A stretch of DNA of 33,827 nucleotides from CAZHAM01 sp964530415 (GTDB lineage: Bacteria; Patescibacteriota; WWE3; UBA101185; UBA10185). Position 1 is the first letter of the stretch, and every line of letters begins with the position of its first letter. Shown piece after piece: positions 7,068-14,181 of this stretch. The notes under the pieces are model-generated. The model was not told the origin of the DNA and did no database searches. It was given only the letters and a program-made list of their open reading frames with translations. The translations under genes and the position numbers were made by a program. The stretch spans positions 1-33,827 of the forward strand of contig CAZHAM010000001.1 in the NCBI GenBank assembly GCA_964530415.1. Direction: 5' to 3'.

Positions 7068-8324
7068 TTATCCCAAAAAACTTTCATAACTTCGCGACAC
7101 AGTTAAAGCTTGAATCTGTCTAATTGTCTCTAATACTACCGAAACTACAATTAATAAGCCAGTCCCCCCGATTGTAAGATTTGAAATTCCCATTAACGAC
7201 TGTACTATATAAGGTAAAATTGCAACCAGACCTAAAAATAGAGCTCCCCAGGCCGTAATTCTCAACACAATTGTTCTTAAAAATCTCTCAGTTGCCATAC
7301 CGGGTCTTATCCCAGGAATAAACCCTCCTCTTTTTTTAACGTCGTCAGCAATTTTTTGTGGGTTAAATTGAATAAACGTGTATAAAAACGTAAAACCTAC
7401 AACCAAAACGAAATACAAAACGTTATACATTAAACTGTTCTCCGTAAAGTTTCGTGCCATAAAGACTCCCATATTTTGAAATACAGCATTTGAAGATTGT
7501 TGGAGAGGTGCCGAAATCAAATTGGGCAACATCACCATGGATACCGCGAAGATAATCGGTATAACCCCTGCCTGATTTACTTTTATCGGTAAAAAGTTTG
7601 TCACTTTTTGAGATTTTACTCCCCGGCGACCGTACTCTACTACAATGTTGCGCGTTCCTTCATTTACAAGTACGACTCCCACAATTACTACCAACGACAA
7701 AACTATAAAACCCAAAGTACTAAATATGCTATTCGCAGTTGATGTGGAAGCAAAACTAATTAATGCAGACGGAAGTCTACCGATAATACTTGCGAATATA
7801 ATAATGGAAGTACCGTTTCCTATGCCGTACTCGGATATTAATTCTCCGAGCCACACAAGTAATAGCGCGCCTACTGTCATTGTGATTATTAAAATAACTA
7901 AATCAAATGGCTGAAGAACTCCAATAACTCCTTGTTTATTAAGCAAAAAATAAATGCCATAAGCCTGAGCCAGTGCCATCGGAACTGTTAAAAACCTGTT
8001 GTACATATTTATCTTCTCGCGCCCGACATCTCCTTCTTTGGAAAGCTCTTCGAGAGACGGGATCATAATAGTAAACAGCTGCATAATAATAGAGACATTG
8101 ATGTAAGGGTTTAAACCTAGAGTTACAATTGAAAAATTCTGAAAAGCGCCACCACTGAATAAATCGAATAAGCCAAAAAAAACATTTCCTTGTAAATAAG
8201 CGCGAATTGCGGCTATGTCGACTCCGGGAACAGGGATATGAGCTAATAATCTAAAAAAAACTAACACCAAAAGTGTAAAGAAAATCTTTTTTCTTAATTC
8301 AGAGTTTTTAAAAATGTTTTTCAT
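7068..8324 (-). CDS. secY: Preprotein translocase subunit SecY
   Basis: The channel subunit of the SecYEG protein-export complex in the cytoplasmic membrane, working with SecA and the signal peptidase encoded later in the window. At 418 residues it has the usual length, with about ten membrane helices. Recognisable parts: IPVPGVD near the N-terminus, the plug region FDLFSGGAFQNFSIVTLGLNPYI, the cytoplasmic loop GRRGVKSQKVTNFLPIKVN, and the C5 loop GGFIPGIRPGMATERFL with the Arg that contacts SecA. The stop of rplO and the start of secY overlap in TAATG, so translation is probably coupled to L15. Confidence 0.97.
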   Translation of the reverse strand: MKNIFKNSELRKKIFFTLLVLVFFRLLAHIPVPGVDIAAIRAYLQGNVFFGLFDLFSGGAFQNFSIVTLGLNPYINVSIIMQLFTIMIPSLEELSKEGDVGREKINMYNRFLTVPMALAQAYGIYFLLNKQGVIGVLQPFDLVILIITMTVGALLLVWLGELISEYGIGNGTSIIIFASIIGRLPSALISFASTSTANSIFSTLGFIVLSLVVIVGVVLVNEGTRNIVVEYGRRGVKSQKVTNFLPIKVNQAGVIPIIFAVSMVMLPNLISAPLQQSSNAVFQNMGVFMARNFTENSLMYNVLYFVLVVGFTFLYTFIQFNPQKIADDVKKRGGFIPGIRPGMATERFLRTIVLRITAWGALFLGLVAILPYIVQSLMGISNLTIGGTGLLIVVSVVLETIRQIQALTVSRSYESFLG

Positions 8325-8773
8325 TAGTTAACAAGTTCAGATCCGCTTTGCTCTATTTTTGCTCTGGCAGAATCTGAATAGAGAAATCCTTTTAGTTTAA
8401 GCTTTTTAGTAATTTCACCTTTTGCCAATATCTTAACACCAAACTTCGGAAGTCTTTTAATAATCTTTCGGTCTAAAAGTGTCTGTGGCGTTATTTCAGC
8501 CCCGGCCTTAAAAGAATTTAGCGGGAATAGATTAATCGAAATAATATCTTTTCTTCTATAACTTGTGAATCCGCCTATTTTTGGCAATCTTTTGTATAAA
8601 GGAACTTGTCCTCCCTCAAAACCGACGTTAAACTTGTGTTTACCTTGACGGGAATTCTGTCCTTTTGTACCTTTTCCAACTGTATGGCCGCCTTTACCAC
8701 TGCCGATTCCGCGTCCCACTCTTTTGCTTTGTCTTATTATTCCTTTAATTTTAGTTAATTTGTTTAATTCCAT
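8324..8773 (-). CDS. rplO: 50S ribosomal protein L15
   Basis: A 149-residue large-subunit protein that binds 23S rRNA late in assembly. The glycine- and basic-rich N-terminal extension (GRGIGSGKGGHTVGKGTKG, about 20-38) followed by NVGFEGGQVPLYKRLPKIGGF is diagnostic. It starts 6 bases after the rpsE stop. L30 (rpmD), which stands between S5 and L15 in most bacteria, is missing, and 6 bases leave no room for it. It overlaps secY by one base. Confidence 0.97.
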   Translation of the reverse strand: MELNKLTKIKGIIRQSKRVGRGIGSGKGGHTVGKGTKGQNSRQGKHKFNVGFEGGQVPLYKRLPKIGGFTSYRRKDIISINLFPLNSFKAGAEITPQTLLDRKIIKRLPKFGVKILAKGEITKKLKLKGFLYSDSARAKIEQSGSELVN

Positions 8774-8779
8774 TTTATG

Positions 8780-9235
8780 TTATCTAACTTTACTTAATGC
8801 TTTAATAGTGCATCTAACGTTTGAGATTTTGTTGTTTGAACCAAGCATCTTCGATGAGATGTCTTTAATTCCGGCCATACCGACAACTGTTCGCACCGAT
8901 CCTCCGGCAATTATTCCCGAACCTTTTGGTGCCGGTTTCAAAAATACTGTAGCCGATCCGTAAGAAGCGCTTACTTCATGCGAGATGGTCGATTCCTTAA
9001 GATTAACTCTTATCATTTCTTTTTTCGCTTTTAAAACAGCTTTTTGAACTGCCGTAGCTACGTCTAATGCTTTGCCGTATCCTGCTCCAACGCGTCCTTT
9101 TTTATCCCCAATTACAACAAGTGCGGTAAAACTTATAGAACTTCCGCCTTTACTCTTTTTGGATACTCTTTTTATCTGAATAACGTGCTCTTCAAATTCT
9201 TTTGGTTGCATCGGCCTGCCATCATTTCTTCTCAT
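8780..9235 (-). CDS. rpsE: 30S ribosomal protein S5
   Basis: A 151-residue small-subunit protein on the back of the 30S body, important for decoding accuracy. The N-terminal double-stranded-RNA-binding part (VIQIKRVSKKSKGGSSISF then ALVVIGDKKGRVGAGYGKA) and the C-terminal KPAPKGSGIIAGGSVRTVV are clear. It is somewhat shorter than the E. coli protein because both ends are trimmed. Its ATG overlaps the rplR TGA stop (ATGA), the clearest coupled pair in the run and direct evidence that TGA is a stop here. Confidence 0.97.
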   Translation of the reverse strand: MRRNDGRPMQPKEFEEHVIQIKRVSKKSKGGSSISFTALVVIGDKKGRVGAGYGKALDVATAVQKAVLKAKKEMIRVNLKESTISHEVSASYGSATVFLKPAPKGSGIIAGGSVRTVVGMAGIKDISSKMLGSNNKISNVRCTIKALSKVR

Positions 9236-9591
9236 ATTTCAATTCCTCCCTCTCTTAATCCATCAGCAAAACTTTTTATTCTTCCGTGGTACTTATAACC
9301 ATTTCTATCAAATGTGAGCTTTACAATTTTTTGTTCTTTTGCTTTTTCAGCTAATGCTTTTCCTGCTTCAAATGCTGCTTGGCTTTTTGTTTTACCTTTT
9401 ACTGCTTCGGCTTCTAAAGTGTTAATCGATGCTAGTGTTTTTCCTGCAACATCGTCAATTACCTGACCATACAGGTATTTGTTAGATCTAAAAACTGAGA
9501 GTCTTGGTCTTTCAACACTTCCGGAGATCTTTTTTCTAACTCTTAGTTTTCGTCTTTCAAGATTTGTTTTTCTTAATACTACTTTATACAT
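9232..9591 (-). CDS. rplR: 50S ribosomal protein L18
   Basis: A 119-residue protein that binds 5S rRNA with L5 in the central protuberance. RKKISGSVERPRLSVFRSNKYLYGQVIDD and the ending FDRNGYKYHGRIKSFADGLREGG are typical; the latter is the family's rRNA-contacting end. The ATG is preceded by TTTAAAAATAT without a Shine-Dalgarno match in the right place. The stop is TGA, within the overlap with rpsE. Confidence 0.97.
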   Translation of the reverse strand: MYKVVLRKTNLERRKLRVRKKISGSVERPRLSVFRSNKYLYGQVIDDVAGKTLASINTLEAEAVKGKTKSQAAFEAGKALAEKAKEQKIVKLTFDRNGYKYHGRIKSFADGLREGGIEI

Positions 9592-9597
9592 ATATTT

Positions 9598-10140
9598 TTA
9601 AACTTTTCCTGATTTACCAGCTTTTCTTCTAACTATCTCATCAGAATATTTTATACCTTTCCCTTTGTACGGCTCCGGTTTTCTGACTTTTCTAATTTGC
9701 GAAGCTGCTAAACCTACCAACTGTTTATCAATGCCTTTAATTACAATTTCCCTATTTTCAATAACTTCCATAGTAACACCCTCTGGAGCAGAAAATTCTA
9801 CAGGATGGGAGTACCCGACTGCAAGTGAAATCTTTGAAGGATTTACAGAATTAACTCTATATCCTACTCCAACAAGTTCTAGCTTTTTTTCGTAACCATT
9901 TGTAACACCGACAACCATTGATTTGATCAATGCGTTTGTAGTTCCCCATAAAGCGTTAGATTTTTTTGTATCCATTTTTATTTTTGATGTAACCTTACCT
10001 TCTTCTACCGATACTTCAATTTCGGGTCTTATACCGTAAGATAGTTCGCCCTTAGGCCCCTTAACATTAATGGCACTGCCGTTTAATGCTACGGTTACAT
10101 CGGCCGGTATTTGAATAGCTGTTTTCCCAATTCTTGACAT
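9598..10140 (-). CDS. rplF: 50S ribosomal protein L6
   Basis: A 180-residue protein with two similar domains, located near the factor-binding site of the 50S subunit. It opens MSRIGKTAIQIPADVTVALN and ends with KPEPYKGKGIKYSDEIVRRKAGKSGK, the most conserved stretch of L6, which contacts 23S rRNA helix 97. GAGG lies 9 bases before the ATG, a usable ribosome binding site. Normal length, one base after rpsH. Confidence 0.97.
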   Translation of the reverse strand: MSRIGKTAIQIPADVTVALNGSAINVKGPKGELSYGIRPEIEVSVEEGKVTSKIKMDTKKSNALWGTTNALIKSMVVGVTNGYEKKLELVGVGYRVNSVNPSKISLAVGYSHPVEFSAPEGVTMEVIENREIVIKGIDKQLVGLAASQIRKVRKPEPYKGKGIKYSDEIVRRKAGKSGKV

Positions 10141-10141
10141 A

Positions 10142-10540
10142 TTAAAAAACCTCGCAAATTAGCTCGCCGCCCAATTTTTTCTTTCGGGCTGTTTCACCGT
10201 CAATAATTCCTCTTGATGTAGATACGATAAATAAACCGAAGCCACCTTTTGATTTACCCAACTCCTGGCTTTTTTTGTACACCCTTCGACCTGGTTTTGA
10301 CAAAATCTGCATATCGGTAAAGTTAAATGTTTTACCGTCTTTACTTAATTCCAAATTCATTTTTTTGAAGGCAAGATCTTTTGGCTTAAATACTTTTACG
10401 TCAGTTAAGAAACCTTTTTCTAAAAGTACTTTTGCAATTGATTCACATTGTTTTGTATAAACTACCTCAACAGACCTCTTTTTTGACATTGAAGCGTTTT
10501 TTATCGTACTTAACATGTTTGATACTCTATCTAATGACAT
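10142..10540 (-). CDS. rpsH: 30S ribosomal protein S8
   Basis: A 132-residue primary 16S rRNA-binding protein of the 30S platform. DRVSNMLSTIKNASMSKKRSVEV at the start and KSKGGFGLFIVSTSRGIIDGETARKKKLGGELICEVF at the end (the STSRG loop contacts rRNA) identify it. In E. coli S8 represses its own operon through the rplE leader; no obvious S8-like site was found in the short spacers here. The ATG lies in an AT-rich context with no Shine-Dalgarno sequence. Confidence 0.97.
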   Translation of the reverse strand: MSLDRVSNMLSTIKNASMSKKRSVEVVYTKQCESIAKVLLEKGFLTDVKVFKPKDLAFKKMNLELSKDGKTFNFTDMQILSKPGRRVYKKSQELGKSKGGFGLFIVSTSRGIIDGETARKKKLGGELICEVF

Positions 10541-10552
10541 ATATTTTTAAGC

Positions 10553-10738
10553 TTACCAGCTTGCTTTCTGAATGCCGGGAAGTACTCCTTTGTGTGCGAG
10601 CTCCCTAAAGCACTTTCTACAAATTTTAAACTTTCTCATATAACCTCTTGGATTACCGCATACTTCACATCGGTTGTATTTTCTGACACTAAATCTTGGT
10701 TCTTCTTTATGTTTAATTAATAATGCTTTTTTTGCCAT
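10553..10738 (-). CDS. rpsN: 30S ribosomal protein S14, zinc-binding type
   Basis: A 61-residue S14 of the short, zinc-binding class. The zinc site is C-x2-C-x12-C-x2-C: Cys24, Cys27, Cys40 and Cys43. The ending RELAHKGVLPGIQKASW is characteristic. It occupies the standard place between L5 and S8 and would sit in the 30S head near S3 and S10. AAGGA lies 11 bases before the ATG. No second, zinc-free copy is present in the window. Confidence 0.97.
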   Translation of the reverse strand: MAKKALLIKHKEEPRFSVRKYNRCEVCGNPRGYMRKFKICRKCFRELAHKGVLPGIQKASW

Positions 10739-10752
10739 ATACTTTTATATCC

Positions 10753-11301
10753 TTAGTTTTCCTCTTTTTTAAAAGGCATTCCCAAACCCTTCAACAAAGC
10801 TACATTTTTATCTTTGTCTCCGGAACTCATTACAACTGTCAACTGCAAGCTCCTAACTCCTTTTGTCTTGTTGGGATTAACTTCGGGAAATATAACATGT
10901 TCCTTTACCCCAAGTGAATAGTTTCCTCTTTCATCAAAAGCTTCGTCGTTTAAACCTCTAAAGTCCCTAACTCTTGGGAGGGCGATACTTATAAGTTTAT
11001 CTAAAAATGCCCACATTCTTTCTCCTCGTAAGGTAGCGGTATATCCGACAACTTCACCTTTTCTTATTTTAAACCCTGCTTCAGACTTTCGTGCTTTTCT
11101 CTCAGAAACTTTTTGTCCTGTGATATCACTCAACTCTTCAACAAAAGACTGCACAGACTCTTTACTTTCTCTAAATGGCCCTATACCTGCATTTACAACC
11201 ACCTTAGTAATCCTTGGAACTTCCATTACATTCTTTAAACCCAGTTCTTTTTGGATTTTTGGTTTTATCTCTTCTAAATATGATTTTTGCAGTCTGTTCA
11301 T
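10753..11301 (-). CDS. rplE: 50S ribosomal protein L5
   Basis: A 182-residue 5S rRNA-binding protein of the central protuberance that contacts the P-site tRNA and the 30S subunit. NVMEVPRITKVVVNAGIG, ITGQKVSERKARKSEAGFKIRKG and LPRVRDFRGLNDEAFDERGNYSLG are conserved family blocks. Normal length. It begins 10 bases after rplX in an AT-rich ATTAATATATG context without a Shine-Dalgarno match. Confidence 0.97.
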   Translation of the reverse strand: MNRLQKSYLEEIKPKIQKELGLKNVMEVPRITKVVVNAGIGPFRESKESVQSFVEELSDITGQKVSERKARKSEAGFKIRKGEVVGYTATLRGERMWAFLDKLISIALPRVRDFRGLNDEAFDERGNYSLGVKEHVIFPEVNPNKTKGVRSLQLTVVMSSGDKDKNVALLKGLGMPFKKEEN

Positions 11302-11311
11302 ATATTAATGT

Positions 11312-11638
11312 CTATTTCTTTGAGACGTCCTTTTCTAAAACATCGCCTGTTTTCTTTGATATTCTGTACTTTTTGCCGTCAATTATCTTGTAGCCAATTC
11401 TTACAGGTCTATTTGCTTTATCATCAAAGTACATAACATTTGAGGCATCAATTGGTTTCTCTATACTTACAATTCCGCCTTCTTTTACAGTTGCGCTAGG
11501 TTTCACATGTCTTTTTACAATATTAACCCCCTCAACTAAAACAGCGTTCCTTTCAAGAAGAACCATCAAAACTTTACCGGTTTTGCCCTTGTCTTTTCCT
11601 GTTATTATTTGTACTTTGTCGCCTTTTTTTATCTTCAT
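11312..11638 (-). CDS. rplX: 50S ribosomal protein L24
   Basis: A 108-residue assembly-initiating protein that binds the 5' end of 23S rRNA near the exit tunnel. The KOW motif IKKGDKVQIITGKDKGKTGKVL (3-24) opens the protein, followed by VEGVNIVKRHVKPS, a strongly conserved L24 block. The length matches the bacterial family. The start is ATTTATATG with no ribosome binding site in place. Confidence 0.96.
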   Translation of the reverse strand: MKIKKGDKVQIITGKDKGKTGKVLMVLLERNAVLVEGVNIVKRHVKPSATVKEGGIVSIEKPIDASNVMYFDDKANRPVRIGYKIIDGKKYRISKKTGDVLEKDVSKK

Positions 11639-11653
11639 ATAAATGACTTGGTA

Positions 11654-12028
11654 TTACCAAACTTCCTTTGCCAATGAGGCAATCTTTAAATAGCCCGCGT
11701 CTCTAATCTCTCTGGCTATAGGTCCGAATACTCTCGACCCAATTAGTGTCTTATCAGACACTTTTTCGAGTAAAACCGCTGCATTATCATCAAATCTTAT
11801 ATAACTGCCGTCTTTTCTCCTCTGCTCTTTTTTGGTCCTAACCATAACAGCTTTGTACACCGTATGATCCTTTACATTGCCCACAGAAGAGGCTCCTTTG
11901 ACTACAACAGTAACAATGTCACCTATAAAGGCAAAACGCCTTCTGGAGTGCCCTGGAATGCCTATTACCTTAAGCTTTTTGGCTCCAGAGTTGTCAGCCG
12001 GTTTTATTACAGCTCCCACAGGTACCAT
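11654..12028 (-). CDS. rplN: 50S ribosomal protein L14
   Basis: A 124-residue beta-barrel protein at the 30S-facing side of the 50S subunit (bridge B8). ADNSGAKKLKVIGIPGHSRRR and the closing GSRVFGPIAREIRDAGYLKIASLA are typical. The start is well marked: GGAGG stands 8 bases before the ATG, one of the few strong Shine-Dalgarno sites in this run. The rpsQ stop directly abuts it. Confidence 0.97.
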   Translation of the reverse strand: MVPVGAVIKPADNSGAKKLKVIGIPGHSRRRFAFIGDIVTVVVKGASSVGNVKDHTVYKAVMVRTKKEQRRKDGSYIRFDDNAAVLLEKVSDKTLIGSRVFGPIAREIRDAGYLKIASLAKEVW

Positions 12029-12277
12029 TTACTTAGCCTCCTTAGAAGTAATTTTCTCGATAACTATCCAGGTTACTTCTTTACTAAAAGGCTTTGTCTC
12101 CTCTATTATCACGTAATCTCCCTCGGATACATTCATTTCATTGTGCGCCTTAAACTTTCGTGTGTTTCTCATGAGTTTGCCGTAAAGTGGGTGCTTTTTA
12201 GGCATTTCTACAGCCACAACAACGGTTTTATCCATTTTGGCAGATACTATTTGTCCTTTAATTCTTCTTTTGCTCAT
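12029..12277 (-). CDS. rpsQ: 30S ribosomal protein S17
   Basis: An 82-residue OB-fold 16S rRNA-binding protein. The core KGQIVSAKMDKTVVVAVE, then HPLYGKLMRNTRKFKAHNE and VSEGDYVIIEETKPFSKE, is unmistakable. The frame stays open six codons further upstream to an ATG at 12295, but that start would overlap the end of rpmC by 17 bases and add residues unlike the family. The ATG at 12277 gives the usual MSKRRIKG start one base after the rpmC stop (TAATATG), so I chose it. Confidence 0.95.
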   Translation of the reverse strand: MSKRRIKGQIVSAKMDKTVVVAVEMPKKHPLYGKLMRNTRKFKAHNEMNVSEGDYVIIEETKPFSKEVTWIVIEKITSKEAK

Positions 12278-12278
12278 A

Positions 12279-12482
12279 TTATCTTTGCGCTCCAACTAAT
12301 TGTTTTTCTTTAATAATTGTCTTAATTCGTGCAATTTCCTTTTTAATAAACCATGCTTTTTTAACATTTTTCTCTTTTTTTTGCAAAGCTTCTTCGTTCA
12401 CTTTGTTTAAATCTTTCATAACCTTCTTAAGGGTTTCGTTTAGCTCGTCAATATTTTTTTGTCTTATTTCAGTTATCTTCAT
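12279..12482 (-). CDS. rpmC: 50S ribosomal protein L29
   Basis: A 67-residue, two-helix protein at the tunnel exit that helps dock SRP and trigger factor. It begins MKITEIRQKNIDELNETLKK and ends with KKEIARIKTIIKEKQLVG, matching the family's ARI-T motif. It is lysine-rich. It lies between rplP and rpsQ with one-base spacers, as expected. It has no convincing ribosome binding site (GAAAGAATAATATG). Confidence 0.94.
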   Translation of the reverse strand: MKITEIRQKNIDELNETLKKVMKDLNKVNEEALQKKEKNVKKAWFIKKEIARIKTIIKEKQLVGAQR

Positions 12483-12483
12483 A

Positions 12484-12891
12484 TTATTCTTTCGTAATAA
12501 ACTTTGTCTTTAAAGGCAACTTTGCAGACGCTCTTTCAAATGCGTCTCTTGCCAATTCCTGTGTGACACCGCCTAACTCAAAAAGGATTCTGCCCGGCTT
12601 AATAACTGCCGAATAGTGGTCGGTCGGTGATTTTCCGCTTCCCATTCTCGTTTCGTTTGGCTTTTTTGAAATTGCTTTGTCGGGAAATATCCTGATCCAA
12701 AGCTTTCCTCCTCTTTTTGTTTTATGTGCAATTGCTTTACGCGCGGCTTCAATTTGTCTTGATGTCAACATTCCCCTGTCTACAGCCTTCAAAGCGAATT
12801 CTCCAAATGCAACGCTTGAGCCTCGGACTGCGATTCCTCTGTTTGTTCCTCTTTGTTGTTTTCTAAATTTGACTCTTTTTGGCAATAACAT
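12484..12891 (-). CDS. rplP: 50S ribosomal protein L16
   Basis: A 135-residue protein near the A-site tRNA elbow and the peptidyl-transferase entrance. MLLPKRVKFRKQQRG and the ending ELARDAFERASAKLPLKTKF are typical. The loop around Arg82 reads RMGSGKSPTDHYS, where most bacteria have RMGKGKG followed by a short stretch and EYW; the arginine is kept but the KGKG part is changed to SGKS. AAAGGA lies 7 bases before the ATG. It follows rpsC by 12 bases. Confidence 0.96.
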   Translation of the reverse strand: MLLPKRVKFRKQQRGTNRGIAVRGSSVAFGEFALKAVDRGMLTSRQIEAARKAIAHKTKRGGKLWIRIFPDKAISKKPNETRMGSGKSPTDHYSAVIKPGRILFELGGVTQELARDAFERASAKLPLKTKFITKE

Positions 12892-12903
12892 TTTTAATTC
12901 CTT

Positions 12904-13536
12904 TTATAAATCGAGCTCGCCTTTGTAAATCCATACTTTTATGCCGATTGTTCCGTAAAGCATTTGACAATGTATCTGCGCATAATCAATATTAGCTCTT
13001 AAAGTCTGCATCGGAACGGAGCCCAAACTGTATGATTCTGATCTTGAAATAGTGTTGCTTCCACTTAAAACTCCCGAAAGTCTCACTTTTATTCCTTTTG
13101 CTCCTTTGTCTATCGCCGAATTCAGTGCAAACATAGTAACTCTTCTATATGGAACACGTCTTTTTAACTGTCTTGCGATGTAATCCCCGACCAGCTGAGC
13201 CTCAATCTCAGGTGTTTTAATTTCTTCAGCAGTAATCTTAATTTTAGATTTGGTTATCTTTTTAAGCTCTTTTTCTAATGTTTCTACTCCAGAACCGCCT
13301 TTTCCGATGACAATACCCGGTTTTGAAACCTTGATCAAAATATCAATTTCATTTTCGGTTCTTTCGATTTCAATTACTTTAAGTCCTGCGGTCGATAGTT
13401 TACTTTCAAGTAAGCTCCTGATTTTTATATCTTCTAGCGCAAAATCAGCGTATTGCCTTTTGTCAGCGTACCATCTTGAGATCCAATCTTTAGATATTCC
13501 GAGTCTAAAACCCGTTGGATTTATTTTTTGTCCCAT
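12904..13536 (-). CDS. rpsC: 30S ribosomal protein S3
   Basis: A 210-residue protein at the mRNA entry site, where it helps the ribosome unwind mRNA. MGQKINPTGFRLGISKDW opens it; a type-2 KH domain follows with the loop VIGKGGSGVETLEKEL, then RRVPYRRVTMFALN and SRSESYSLGSVPMQTLRANIDY. It lacks the long C-terminal tail of the E. coli protein. A perfect GGAGG occurs in front of it, but 12 bases from the ATG, which is long. Confidence 0.97.
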   Translation of the reverse strand: MGQKINPTGFRLGISKDWISRWYADKRQYADFALEDIKIRSLLESKLSTAGLKVIEIERTENEIDILIKVSKPGIVIGKGGSGVETLEKELKKITKSKIKITAEEIKTPEIEAQLVGDYIARQLKRRVPYRRVTMFALNSAIDKGAKGIKVRLSGVLSGSNTISRSESYSLGSVPMQTLRANIDYAQIHCQMLYGTIGIKVWIYKGELDL

Positions 13537-13537
13537 A

Positions 13538-13885
13538 TTACTTTTTAACCTCCGATAAACCTACATATATATGGCTTTTTCTTGTGACTTTTAAGCTGTA
13601 TCTTCCTCTGGCACCAAAGTTAGGTCTTCGAGCGGGTTTTGCTTGACCGGTCCACAGATCCGATACATACATATTGTCCGGATTTAGACCATGATTATTT
13701 TTGGCATTTGCCTCGGCCGATTTTAACACTTTCAAGAGCATCTTTGCAGCCTTTGTTTTATCAAATGTAAGTATAATCTTGGCTTTTTCCAAATTCGCAC
13801 CTCTGATCAAATTCATAACCACTCCAAGTTTTTTTGGAGATACGTCTGCATTTTGATGTGTTGCAAATGACTGCGGTTTAACCAT
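13538..13885 (-). CDS. rplV: 50S ribosomal protein L22
   Basis: A 115-residue protein whose long beta hairpin lines the exit tunnel. SPKKLGVVMNLIRGANLEKA and LKSAEANAKNNHGLNPDNMYV are conserved; the hairpin WTGQAKPARRPNFGARGRYSL carries the basic tip near the tunnel constriction and has no insertion of the macrolide-resistance type. One base separates it from rpsC. Confidence 0.96.
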   Translation of the reverse strand: MVKPQSFATHQNADVSPKKLGVVMNLIRGANLEKAKIILTFDKTKAAKMLLKVLKSAEANAKNNHGLNPDNMYVSDLWTGQAKPARRPNFGARGRYSLKVTRKSHIYVGLSEVKK

Positions 13886-13887
13886 TT

Positions 13888-14160
13888 TTATTCAATACCT
13901 TTCTTAGATGAGTGCGCCCTAAATGTTCTTGTAGGCGAAAACTCACCGAGTTTATGACCAACCATAGCCTCCGATATAAATACAGGGATATGCTTTCTAC
14001 CGTTGTGAACTTCAAAAGTCATTCCTACCATTTCCGGCACAATTGTCGAACGTCTCGCCCAGGTTTTAATAGGCTTTCTGTCGCCTTTTTCCTTAGCGGT
14101 GCTTATCTTTTCCATAAGCTTTTCGTCTGTATATATTCCTTTTTTTATTGATCTAGACAT
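13888..14160 (-). CDS. rpsS: 30S ribosomal protein S19
   Basis: A 90-residue protein in the 30S head, forming bridge B1a with the 50S subunit. MSRSIKKGIYTDEKLMEKI and IKTWARRSTIVPEMVGMTFEVHNGRKHIPVFISEAMVGHKLGEF are typical of the family, which normally has GPF rather than GIY in the first motif. The start lies in TTTTAAAATATATG, 21 bases after rplB, with no Shine-Dalgarno match. Confidence 0.97.
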   Translation of the reverse strand: MSRSIKKGIYTDEKLMEKISTAKEKGDRKPIKTWARRSTIVPEMVGMTFEVHNGRKHIPVFISEAMVGHKLGEFSPTRTFRAHSSKKGIE

Positions 14161-14181
14161 ATATTTTAAAAGTATAAATTT

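Noticed and set aside
9232..9235. Recoding of UGA (Gracilibacteria-type code)
   Set aside because: rplR ends at a TGA overlapping the rpsE ATG, right where L18 proteins end.
12278..12295. Upstream ATG for S17
   Set aside because: It would overlap rpmC by 17 bases and add residues unlike other S17 proteins.
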